This document shows positions 12,297-21,245 of a DNA stretch of 64,000 bases, piece by piece. How positions within the stretch are numbered: the stretch's first letter is position 1; each line of letters opens with the position of its first letter. The notes below the pieces were generated by a model, which was not told where the DNA came from, ran no database searches, and saw nothing but the letters and a program-made list of their open reading frames with translations. This DNA is from Dillenia suffruticosa (lineage: Eukaryota; Streptophyta; Magnoliopsida; Dilleniales; Dilleniaceae). The stretch covers positions 8,330,001 through 8,394,000 of the forward strand of contig JAVTVX010000017.1 in the NCBI GenBank assembly GCA_033439265.1, read 5' to 3'. Both the position numbers and the translations under genes were made by a program.

Positions 12297-13095
12297 ACAA
12301 AAGAAAGATTTTTTTGACAAACTTTTAGATTTTTTAAAAATGACATTTGAGAAAATTTAAAAAGCAAATTAAAATTTCATAAGATTAAAAATTTATCTCT
12401 ATTCATATACAAACTTAAATTGAAAAATAAAAAATAATGACAAACTTAAAATCACAAAAAATTAAAAATTTTCTTATTATATGAGCCGAGTGGGTTGTCA
12501 TCCTAAAGTTTCACAAAATTTAGCTCCTAAAAAAATTTATCAAATAATGCAGAAAGCTATGAAGTTCTGCTATGTACCAGAACAACATACTTTTACTGAG
12601 CAAAACAATGTAGTTCTGTTGTAGTTCTGCTAACGTTATACATATTATATTATATTTTATTTAAGTAAACATAATTTTTTGATTTTAGTTGGTGGTCTTA
12701 AAATAATATTTTAGAAGATGTAAGAGGTGCAGCTAAAATTAAAAATTTCATTTCTAATTAGTCTGTTATTTATATACAAACTATTAAAAATTTAATTATT
12801 ATTTCATATTTTTTTGTATGGATAGACATATTTTATTTAAAACAAAAGAAATCTTTTTATTGACAAACTTTCAGATTTTTTTTAAATGACATTTAAGAAA
12901 ATTTAAAAAGCCAACTTAAATTTCATAAGATTAAAAATTTATTTTCATTGATACCCAAACTTTAGCTGAAAAATAACAAATAAAAGCAAAATTAAAATGA
13001 CAAAAAATTTAAAAATTTCTTACTATATAAGCCCAATGGATTGTCATCCAAAAGTTTTACAAAATTTTACCTCTAAAAAAAAAAAAATTATTGAC
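12297..13095 (+). repeat. Local tandem duplication, about 541-bp offset
   Basis: Segment 12297-12545 is repeated at 12838-13095 (shared GACAAACTTTCAGATTTTTT-like and TCATAAGATTAAAAATTTAT motifs). Between them lies a hairpin minisatellite at about 12545-12640. Both copies end in the GGTTGTCATCC-like anchor of the array. Confidence 0.65.
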
Positions 13096-13109
13096 GAACG
13101 CACGGAACT

Positions 13110-13320
13110 TAGAAATCTGCTACTTAGCAGAATATTGTAGTTCTACTACTTCGCAAAACTATATAGTTCTGTTAAGTAGCAGAACTATAACGGAACTTCA
13201 TAGTTCTGCTATGTAGCAGAACTATAGCAAAACTTCATAATTCTGTTATTTAACAGAACTATGTAGTTTTGCTACATAGTAGAACTTTGAAGTTTTCCTA
13301 CATAGCAGAACTTATATTTA
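13110..13320. repeat. Hairpin minisatellite block with two-base loops
   Basis: The strongest palindromes of the array. At 13201-13224 the arms are TAGTTCTGCTA and TAGCAGAACTA with a TG loop. At 13241-13258 they are TTCTGTTA and TAACAGAA with a TT loop. Confidence 0.8.
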
Positions 13321-13639
13321 AATATATATAAATATAAATTTATACAAATATTTTTCTCATTTTAATATAATATATTTAATGTTAAATAAATATCCAGGTA
13401 TTAAAACTAAATATCTAAATATTTTTATTTTTATATAGTTTTAAATTATATAAAAATACTTATCAATTTGTTTTGATTTATTGTTTAATATTTTTATATT
13501 TTATACGACAATTTAAATTTATATTAAGATCTTAAATATCTAAATATTAATATTTAAATATTTCACGTTTGAAATTATTTTTAATTCTAAAAAATATTTT
13601 AATATTTAAATTAATTTAGGAGAAATTATAACTTCCATA

Positions 13640-14123
13640 ATATTTAACAAATTATCTCCTCGCACCTGATTGTTTTTCTAAATTGTGGAGGTGTCCCAAG
13701 AGAATATATTATGGATATTTGAAAAAATGTTTTGGAAGATGTATACAATATCCACTCCAATAAACGTGCAACTCTTAGAAGTAAATTTCTCTCTGTGATG
13801 CTATATTGACCTCACGATAGATAGATATTTTCTTTGTGTTTTACCTGAGAAATTCAGTTGTCACATTGACTCTAGCTTTTGCTTTTGTTATGTATGCTTG
13901 CATCCCTTTTTCAGATAAAGAATACAAATTGAGTCCACACTCCTATGTTGAGTTGTGTTTTTTGTAAATTCTTTCATAACTTGATGAGTTTTTCTTGAAA
14001 ATGATGATTAATGTCCGCAACTCTTACTGTTTCTGTACTTGATTTTTTGCAAAATTTTTTCTTATACCTTTGGTTGGATGTGATCATCTACACTGTTGGT
14101 TTTAGGGCATGATTGTGCAGCTC
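13640..14123. pseudogene. Non-repeat island, possible captured gene fragment
   Basis: The sequence lacks array anchors and is less AT-rich. On the plus strand, one frame starting near 13660 reads with protein-like composition (VPREYIMDI, then after one stop KNVLEDVYNIHSNKRATLRS, to about 13800). An intron-like stretch then ends in TTTTTCAG near 13914. I do not recognise the family. Plant Helitrons commonly capture such multi-exon fragments; that this is one is inference. Confidence 0.4.
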
Positions 14124-14692
14124 AATGAACGCATTAAAAATATTTTAGATATTTTAAATACAATCATAAAATTTTTTAATCAGATTATTATTTAATCAGA
14201 ACTATCATGGTAATTTAATATTCAATTTAATATTTTATAAAATTTTTAATTTTGATTTAATATTACAAATAATCAACAATTTGAATATATACAAAAAATA
14301 TTTAATATTTAATATATAAATTATTAAATACTAATTTTTAATATTACAAATTAGTATTAATACTAAAAAATATTAATATTATAAGAATTAAATATTTACA
14401 ATATATAATATTTTATTTTAAAACCTGAAGTATTAATATTTAATATATTAAAATATTAATACTAAAATTTATATTTTAAAAGGTTTTATAATTAGTAAAA
14501 TTTAAAAAATTCTTATATATGATATTGGCGGGTTGTCATTCAGAAATTTTATAAAATTTAGCTCCTCAATTTGCAGTCAAAATCAAAATTGAAATTAATG
14601 CGAATTTTACTAAATCACACCGGACAATTCTCCTCAATTTGTAGCCAAAATCAAAACACTACACTGCGCAGCGCGCGGTGTACATCTCCTAG
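14124..14692 (+). repeat. Terminal unit of the array, 3' end region
   Basis: It starts at the same ACGCATTAAAAATATTTTAG sequence as the copy near 11006. It runs through the TAATTTAATATTCAA anchor to CCTCAATTTGTAGCCAAAAT and the GC-rich hairpin. It is the only copy that keeps a complete terminus. Confidence 0.65.
14660..14692 (+). mobile_element. Helitron-type 3' terminus (hairpin plus CTAG)
   Basis: Arms TACACTGCGC (14660-14669) and GCGCGGTGTA (14673-14682) pair with one T-G mismatch around a three-base loop AGC. After six bases (CATCTC) comes CTAG at 14689-14692, followed by T at 14693. Helitrons are known to end in CTRR with a GC-rich hairpin about ten bases before the end and to insert between A and T, and this fits every point. 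The array stops exactly here. Confidence 0.7.
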
Positions 14693-14997
14693 TTAAATAA
14701 TCTGCATCTAGGACAGAGCTACAACTGCACTCAGACATTAGAGGAAATTGACCAATAAAGGAGGGCTGCTACCATGTGGATCTCTGTCATTGCACTAAAT
14801 AATGTCATTAGATGTTTAAACTGAATTAAATCACTCAGCCCATTAACCACTGAACCGCAAGGGCCTAAACTCAGGAATATACAAGATGTGGAGGACATGC
14901 AAGAAAAAAGAAAAAATCAAAAGAAAGAAAAAAAAAAGGAAAAATCATCAAATTGGCACAATATAAACAACCACCTATTTGTGGGTGCCATATAGAT
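14693..14997. other. Spacer between the array and the NHL gene
   Basis: Ordinary-composition sequence just right of the array end. Part of it is probably the 3' untranslated region of the minus-strand NHL gene that ends at 14998. No other feature is seen. Confidence 0.5.
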
Positions 14998-15801
14998 TTA
15001 GCTTTGCGCATCACACTTCTGGGACAGAACACGTGTATTCTTTGCCAGTGTATCAACCATAAAATTGCATACGACAGCCATTTTCTTTTTTCCAATGTTC
15101 AAGAGCCAAATTTTCCGATTCCCTTCAACATTCATATCGAGGGTAAAAGAGACATGTGTTTTGGAATTTTGATTTCCCATGCTCTTTTCAACCTCCGATG
15201 GTAACTCAAAATTTGAGCCATTGAGCCTCATCAAAAAGCTGGTCGAGTCTTGGACAGAATCCGGACCTTTGCCAGCGGCAACATCCTTTTCCCTAAACGA
15301 AAGGGTAGCGTCTCCACCACCATCATATAAGAGGACGAATGACCCACTTGGTTTCTCAGCGCTCATTGTAACGTCATATTCCAGATAGGATTTTTGCTGT
15401 TTGGCCAGATGATCAGACGCATTCTTGCATTGGAACTGCTCAAGATTGAACTTGGGAGTTTTAGGCTTAAGAAATACGCCAATTAGTATGCCAAAAATGA
15501 GAGCAACAACAATAATGGTGATCAAGAGACAACAGCAGCAATAACAGCAATAACGACAAGAACTATTCTTCTTCTTCTTTGTAGGGCCACGATTGCGCTC
15601 TATAATCAAGGCATTTTCTGGGGGTGGAACACGGTAAACTTGGTCCTTAGGAACTTGGACAATGTAGGTTCCTGGTTGGATAGCGGAGTCCTGTGATCGA
15701 CTTAAGGGAGGCTCCTGAATCTCATTGGAGAGGATTTGTTGTGATTGCTGCAGCGGACGCTCATAATCGTTGGTGTCAGCAGGAGAGACCCGCTCCCCCA
15801 T
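14998..15801 (-). CDS. NDR1/HIN1-like protein (NHL13-like), LEA_2 domain
   Basis: A single-exon gene for 267 residues. The N-terminal half is cytosolic-looking and has the motif YIVQVPKDQVYRVPPPENA (46-64) that is characteristic of the NHL13 subgroup. A basic stretch KKKK and a cysteine cluster (about 82-91) come just before one membrane segment (about 91-111, IIVVALIFGILIGVF). The rest is an LEA_2-type beta domain with possible N-glycosylation sites at NAS (127) and NGS (194). NHL proteins sit in the plasma membrane and act in pathogen responses; this is family knowledge, not visible here. The ATG at 15801 is chosen because it gives MGERVSPAD, the usual family start; the frame stays open 13 codons further upstream but only from a TTG. 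The gene lies about 300 bp from the end of the repeat array. Confidence 0.9.
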   Translation of the reverse strand: MGERVSPADTNDYERPLQQSQQILSNEIQEPPLSRSQDSAIQPGTYIVQVPKDQVYRVPPPENALIIERNRGPTKKKKNSSCRYCCYCCCCLLITIIVVALIFGILIGVFLKPKTPKFNLEQFQCKNASDHLAKQQKSYLEYDVTMSAEKPSGSFVLLYDGGGDATLSFREKDVAAGKGPDSVQDSTSFLMRLNGSNFELPSEVEKSMGNQNSKTHVSFTLDMNVEGNRKIWLLNIGKKKMAVVCNFMVDTLAKNTRVLSQKCDAQS

Positions 15802-17313
15802 GGGTGGATGAGAGGAGCGGTGCTGGGAAGAGCGGTGCAATGAGGGACAAATGTCTTAGATAGGATTGCATAAGATGAGGTTGCTGTGCGGCATTTGGGC
15901 AACCAAACTCCCCTCCCATCCAAAAAGGGTTGTCAGGAGAAGAAGACAGACTATACTTTGAAATAGAGGTCTCCTAAGGATCCTAAAGTGGGTGGTGGTA
16001 CTTAATTAACGTTCACACATCACCTGGTCTAACCAGCTAAATAAAGAAAAGCGGGTGAATTTCCCCGGAAACTAGGAGAATATTGTGCCTATACTTGGTA
16101 AAAGTCAGATGCCGCCTACGTTGCTGCCTCTACGTTGCGTAGGGAGTTTGGTTGACAACTCAAACAGCTTCATTCAGTTCCAACCTCGTCTAACACAGAA
16201 ATTGGTGGTTTTCTATTCCTTTTCAATTCTTTCACAATTTTGTTTTCATTTAGTCATATTATATTTTGTAACAGAACAAAGCTGACAGCAAGAACAAGAA
16301 ACGGGCAGCAGTCAAAGCAGAGCAGCCTACTAAACAAGCAAGCCAGAAAATCGGCAGAAGAGCCAGAATGCAGGACGATTAAAACGCCCGAAGCAGGAGC
16401 ACTCCTGAAGAGAAATAACCGGGCATTCTACCTTTCATCAAACCGACCAAAATACTAACAATGACATAATTTATTGCCTTGGATGCTTTTAAAATGCAGC
16501 AAAAACAACTTGTAAGTACAACATAATACAAAATTCTATGATTTGTAATAATATAAAATTTGTATAAATTTATCATATTACTTTGATAATATGGGGTCAT
16601 ATTTTCTGTCAAGTATCAATATTCATGATTATGGTTTATGGTTTTTGTTGAGCTGATGTACTTGGTTGATAACTTTTATCCTATTATCTTGATTTGATTT
16701 ATTCTGTTGCCCAATTTAAACACCGGTGTGCTCCTTCAACTGATAAATTAGAGCTCCACAACCGTCCGCTCCATTTTTGGGTGCGAAAAGTCCCATAATT
16801 CTTCCAATTTTCATTTGCATTATTCTACACCATAGCTTGAATCCGAAATAAAGGTGTTACACGTGGCTCAAAAGGGTCAAACCAGAGCACATTTCAGAAT
16901 CCTTAACATTAATTGTGCAGGTCACAATTCTGTTCAAGGATTAAAGTTTCTGGGAAGAAGCGTTTGAGGAGAAGAAGCAAGTAGGGAAAAGGGGCATGGT
17001 TTGTTTGAACTGCTAATGCCTTGCCATACAATTGTGGACTTATACATTTCACATCTATAAGTTACAATGTATACAGAGTTCATATTGTATATTTGGAGAC
17101 ACAAATAAAGACATGTGGAACATGACAGTCGGGCCAAATTATAAGCCTACATGATGGGATAGACATATACTAGACGTGATTGAAACCCAGTTCATTTTTT
17201 CTTTTTTATTTTTCTGATTTTTAATTTAGAAATGAAACCAGGTAAGAATTAATCTCATAATACTTATAATTGATGTCGACATTTGAGGGAGTAGTTTGTG
17301 ATCTATGCACAAT
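15802..17313. other. Intergenic region, NHL upstream side
   Basis: It holds the promoter and 5' leader side of the minus-strand NHL gene (about 15802-16300), then plain AT-rich sequence. Small open frames here show no recognisable protein. No clear TATA element for the NHL gene could be fixed. Confidence 0.4.
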
Positions 17314-17456
17314 ATTTTTTGGTGTTAGATCATTCGGAGACTAATCCGGTTTAAGTATTATGAGATTCATTTTAGGGGTGGACTTTTTCAATATTTATTT
17401 TTTCGAACTTGAGATCTAAATTAAAAAAGTTTAGTGCCCGATCACTACACCCATAG
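17314..17456 (-). mobile_element. tRNA-derived SINE copy, diverged
   Basis: Read on the minus strand it has a head with GGGTGTAGTGATCGGGCAC (box A-like) and AGATCTCAAGTTCGAA (box B-like), then a body containing ACCGGATTAGTC and a short A-rich tail. The body motif GGATTARTC is shared with the copies near 21070, 29370, 43320 and 62110. No target-site duplication is evident. Confidence 0.5.
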
Positions 17457-18343
17457 GACGTTGATACGTATGCGCATCATTTGTGCGGCTATTTTTTTTT
17501 TTTTTTTTTTTTGGTCTAGTTGATCTAGAATAATAGGTTGCCATATAATATTGATCAAAACTACTAGATGTTTAATGATAAGTTTGACATTTTCTAGTAC
17601 GGGACTCAGATTACTATGGATAATTCTTCTACCTAACAATTCAATTGCAAGAACCAAGCAAACATGCAGTTTTTTAAGATTAAACAATACTATAAACAAA
17701 ATCATGAAACGTTCCACGCTTATCATTATCAATAGGCATATAATGGCTGACTTCGCAATGAATACTAGTTATTAAAAGGGGGATATATGTGGAAGGAGAT
17801 TGGACAAGTGGTCAAAATATAAATTACAAATCTTTAAATATTTCAGACCATAATATGGTGCACTTGTATTATTAATATTTCAAATATATGCTTTCCAGTA
17901 TTTTAATAAAAGAAAATCGAATTATCAAATTCAGCATTAGGTCCAATGTTACACCAATGTGTTGGTACAAGTTGCATCATAAAATAATAAGAGTATCAAC
18001 AAATTCTCCTTATATCTAATTTGATATTTGTTAAAATTTGATGAATAAAATTAATTTTTTTAATAAAAAACTTCTTACAATAAAATTCATAGCTATACAA
18101 TAAATTAAAGTAATTAGAGAATATTATTCTGATAATATAAATATTTTTGTCTATAAAATTAAAAATGGAAATTAATAATAGATAACATGGAAGTCAGAAA
18201 AAGAGGAATCATACCGATTTAATTCAAAAATCACTGGAACCTGGGAAGAGGAGAAAAGACGAAGAAGCCCAAGCCCAATTGTCGATAGTCAACGGTCAAA
18301 ACAAGAGTTTGGTGGGCCCACTCGAAGCTCCCATCCCGGCCCC
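17457..18343. other. Intergenic AT-rich sequence
   Basis: It includes a long T-run near 17492-17511. No gene or repeat is recognised. Confidence 0.4.
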
Positions 18344-18353
18344 CATAAAATAG
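18344..18353 (+). promoter_or_regulatory. TATA-like element of the F-box gene
   Basis: CATAAAATAG lies in a locally GC-richer context about 85 bases before the ATG at 18438. Position and sequence suit a plant TATA box, but no transcription start is known. Confidence 0.45.
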
Positions 18354-18437
18354 AAATACCGGCCCTCCGCAAAATCAACAAAAATCAAAACCTCTTCTCC
18401 TATTTTCCTCTTCTTCAAGAAAAGGAAACCGAACAAA

Positions 18438-19400
18438 ATGCGTGAAGAAATCACAGACAGCTTCGATCGATTACCAGACGTTTTGATCCTCATCATCTTC
18501 AACAAAGTACGGGACATCAAAACTCTCACGCGTTGTCTCCCCGTTTCGAAACGTTTCAACTTACTAATTCCCCTAACCGAGAACCTTCTTCTCAAAGTCG
18601 ACAGCGTAATCTCCTCGGAAACCGACGATTGGTTCTTCCTCACTCTCATCAGATCAATCGTGAAATCTCTGCGGGATTTGATTTCTCCGAAATCTCACCC
18701 GATCCAGACCCGAACCCACAACTCCCCCGCCAAAATCCTCCGAACCTTCTCGAAGATTAAGGAGCTGGAAATCGAGCTCCCGAGCGGAGATCTTCGGTTA
18801 GGGAATGGGGCAATAATCCGGTGGAGAGCGGAGTACGGCAAGGGTTTGAAGAGCTGTGCGATCCTGGGGTTTTATAATGAGGAGAGTAGAAGTAGTAGTG
18901 GGGGAGGTGATGAAGAGAGAGGGTTGAAGGAGAGAGTGGTGTGGACGATAAGCGGATTGATTGCGGCGTCTGCGTGGCATTATATGGTGAAGGATGTGGT
19001 GAGGGAGCACGGAGAGTTGGTGAGACTGGTGGTGAGGGATAGGGATGGTGAGGGGAGGGTTGCGATGGGAGAAGAGGGGCTGAGGGAGTGTAGAGAGGAG
19101 GAGGAGGAGGAGGAGGAGGAGGAGGAGGAGGAGGAGAGAGAAAATGAGGAGAGGTGGAGGAATAGGAGGACGGTGATCCCGGCGGTGAAGATGAAGATGA
19201 GACATGAGGAGAGGGTTCAGGTGGGGGAGGGTGTTGTGTTGGAGGGTGCGACGCTGGTTGTGGTTAAACCCTATGAAGATGGGAATAATGGTGATTTTGG
19301 GGAGGGATTGGGACTTGGGGAATTTGAGGGTGTCTATGGAGAGGCGGTCGAAACTCTGTTGAAGAGCAGAAGTTATTTCTTGGAAATGAATTCATTCTAG
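18438..19400 (+). CDS. F-box protein, AUF1/AUF2-like
   Basis: Single-exon gene of 320 residues. The F-box is at the N-terminus (about 8-45: FDRLPDVLILIIFNKVRDIK, then RCLPVSKRFN), so the product should bind SKP1 in an SCF ubiquitin ligase. The middle and C-terminal parts (IKELEIELPSGDLRL at about 107-121, the RWRAEYGKGLKSCAIL segment, LIAASAWHYMVKDVVREH, and GVYGEAVETLLKSRSYFLEMNSF at the end) match the plant AUF group, named for auxin-upregulated F-box genes; no leucine-rich or kelch repeats are present. A run of about 14 glutamates (220-233) is encoded by a GAG microsatellite and is not typical of the family. The ATG at 18438 sits right before the F-box, with AACAAAATGCG context. GC content is much higher than in the flanks. 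Confidence 0.88.
   Translation: MREEITDSFDRLPDVLILIIFNKVRDIKTLTRCLPVSKRFNLLIPLTENLLLKVDSVISSETDDWFFLTLIRSIVKSLRDLISPKSHPIQTRTHNSPAKILRTFSKIKELEIELPSGDLRLGNGAIIRWRAEYGKGLKSCAILGFYNEESRSSSGGGDEERGLKERVVWTISGLIAASAWHYMVKDVVREHGELVRLVVRDRDGEGRVAMGEEGLRECREEEEEEEEEEEEEERENEERWRNRRTVIPAVKMKMRHEERVQVGEGVVLEGATLVVVKPYEDGNNGDFGEGLGLGEFEGVYGEAVETLLKSRSYFLEMNSF
19096..19137 (+). repeat. GAG trinucleotide microsatellite inside the F-box gene
   Basis: Uninterrupted GAG repeats encode the poly-glutamate run. It lies in a loop between conserved blocks, so length changes should keep the frame. Confidence 0.85.
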
Positions 19401-19964
19401 GGCTGATTGTCTTACTTCTTGGGCAGATTATTTAACACTTAATCCCAAAATATTCTTCTCCTATAACCAAAACTCTTATCATTGATGTTTAACAAGTGTA
19501 TATGTTTGAGAGCTACTGGGCGTGAGCCATTTGCTTCTCTTCTGCTTGGAGTCATGTATTAAAAATTTCAAATCTTTGGAGACTGTGAAGTTAAAGTTGT
19601 ATGTAAGGTGCTACCCTATACCATATGATTGCCTAAATAAGAAATATGTGTCTCTTCGGCCCTCTAATCTATAATTATTTTCATTCAATTTGTGGAAATA
19701 TCACGCGTCTCTGATCACCTAATCATGGTTCTTTATTTTTTTTTTTTAATAAAAAAGGAAGAAAACCTCACCGGCCCATATAACAAAAAACCCGAATCAA
19801 CCTGATCCGAACATCTCGGGTTCGTGCGGGTCATGGGTTTTGTTCAGCTCTGACCCAGCCCCATCACCAACCACCACAATCAACTATTTTCGTTTCATAT
19901 CATTTTATTTTTTTTTAATTTTCCTTTTCCATTTGATTTTGGATTTTGGACCTAACTTAGAGCA
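19401..19964. other. Downstream region of the F-box gene
   Basis: Likely 3' untranslated sequence to about 19700, then T-rich and CCCGAA-rich low-complexity sequence. No gene is seen. Confidence 0.4.
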
Positions 19965-20740
19965 TATTTGACATATTTGACAGAGTTTTTTTTTTTTTTT
20001 TATCTTCTAGTTTGAAGGAGAAATAGAAATTAATTTTTTTTAAAAAAAATTAAAAATTGTTTGGTATTTTTATTTTTAAAAACTGTTTCTATATACCTTT
20101 TTATAAATAAATTACTTGACAAAATATTTTTTATAAACTTTATTTTTAATAAAATTACTATAAGGGCATATACATAAAGTGTAATTTTTCTTCTCACCAT
20201 CGATTGATTAAAATTTATATATTTATATTTTAAAAATAAAATATATAAACACTAATAATCAAAATAAAAATAAATTAATTATTTATTTAGACTATTAAAA
20301 TCAAACATTTATAAATATAAAATCATCTTTATATAACATAAAAAACTAAAAAATTTGAAAATAATATAAGCCATATATTTTTGAACAGTCAAGTCATATA
20401 TATGGAATAAAAAAATTAACTATGAATATATTTAAGATTTATTAATATATTTGGAATTTATAAAAAAAATATTTAAACCACCCAATTCATAATATTTATA
20501 AACATATTTATAGTATGGGTATGTTTGAAATTTCACATCAATATGAGTGAAATAAAAAAATATTATTCTGAAAAAGTTGGTGCATTAAACAAAAGGAAAA
20601 GAAAAAACTAGTTTCTCCTTTAAGATTATTATTTTTCATTTTTCTTCGTAAACAAAATTACTTTTAAGAAAAAAAAAAAAACTTGTTTAGCGGGGTTCAA
20701 GAGAACCCAAAAAAAAAGCCAAACTCTACCAAGCCGACAC
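19965..20740. mobile_element. Possible diverged hAT-like MITE
   Basis: An AT-rich block whose ends resemble each other in inverted orientation: GACAGAGTTTTTTTTT on the left and, read backwards, GGTAGAGTTTGGCTTTTTTT on the right. AAGGAGAAA motifs also sit inside both ends. Target-site duplication was not found. This is a weak call. Confidence 0.3.
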
Positions 20741-21069
20741 TTAATTTGAAACAAGAGGGTATTCAATTAAACAGGAAGCCAAAGAGGAATAATTTTGAAA
20801 AATCTTGTGCTGCAATTCAATTTCATTAATAGATAATATAATAATTTTGTTAGTATTTAAATTATTTTCAACTCAAAGCTGACATGTACTTCGTTTCCAA
20901 CTTGTGTGTTTTCCATCCACCTTTTGAATTTTCTAAGTTCTACCTTCTTCAAAACAATTGCAAGATGCAGCACGATAAGTGCTAAGGCGGAATCAACAAG
21001 AAGATTTTGATATTGCCATATTTCATCACGTACACACATATGTATTGCGAATTTAAAGGTGATTTGACT
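20741..21069. other. Intergenic sequence, nothing recognised
   Basis: AT-rich with a short open frame on the minus strand that resembles no family. Confidence 0.4.
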
Positions 21070-21245
21070 TGTATTTTTTTTTTTTATTAACGATATCTAA
21101 ATTTTATCTGATTAATCCGATTCGAGCACTGTAAGATCCATTTAGGAATTGACTCTCCCAAATCATTTTTTATCATTTTCAGAATTCAAACTCAAGAATT
21201 CTAGTTAAAAGGATAGAGAGTCTCATTACTCAACCCTACTAACAA
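21070..21245 (-). mobile_element. tRNA-derived SINE copy
   Basis: On the minus strand it has a head with TAACTAGAATTCTTGAGTTT, a body with TCGAATCGGATTAATC, then AGATATCGTTAATA and a long A-tail (T-run on the plus strand at about 21077-21089). The same body and tail occur near 29370-29560. Confidence 0.55.

Larger units (their letters stand above)
1..14692 (+). mobile_element. AT-rich Helitron-like repeat array with hairpin minisatellites
   Basis: The whole block is extremely AT-rich and made of diverged direct copies of a unit of about 1.1-1.2 kb. Shared anchors recur in the same order and orientation: a segment like TAATTTAATATTCAA (near 1758, 2934, 4110, 8338, 10627, 11090, 14211), a segment like GAGCTACCATTCAGAAAC (near 2080, 3255, 4435, with variants near 8635, 9825, 10945, 11410, 12490, 13035, 14530), and a segment like ATGGTGACGATCGGT (near 1360, 4968, 9138, 10332). 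Short palindromic GTTCTGC/GCAGAAC repeats separate the units. The right end, 14660-14692, has the form of a Helitron 3' terminus. No replicase or helicase ORF is visible, so an element here would be non-autonomous. The left end lies outside the window or is not recognised. The Helitron assignment is inference; the repeat structure is seen directly. Confidence 0.55.

Noticed and set aside
1-14692. Origin of the AT-rich array from mitochondrial DNA with double-hairpin elements
   Set aside because: No organelle gene or tRNA is visible, plant mitochondrial DNA is much less AT-rich, and the end is a Helitron-type terminus next to nuclear genes.
14998-15840. A longer NHL protein starting 13 codons upstream
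   Set aside because: The first codon would be TTG; the ATG at 15801 gives the usual family N-terminus MGERVSPAD.
18798-19205. A leucine-rich minus-strand ORF opposite the F-box gene
   Set aside because: It is the reverse complement of the GAG-rich coding region.
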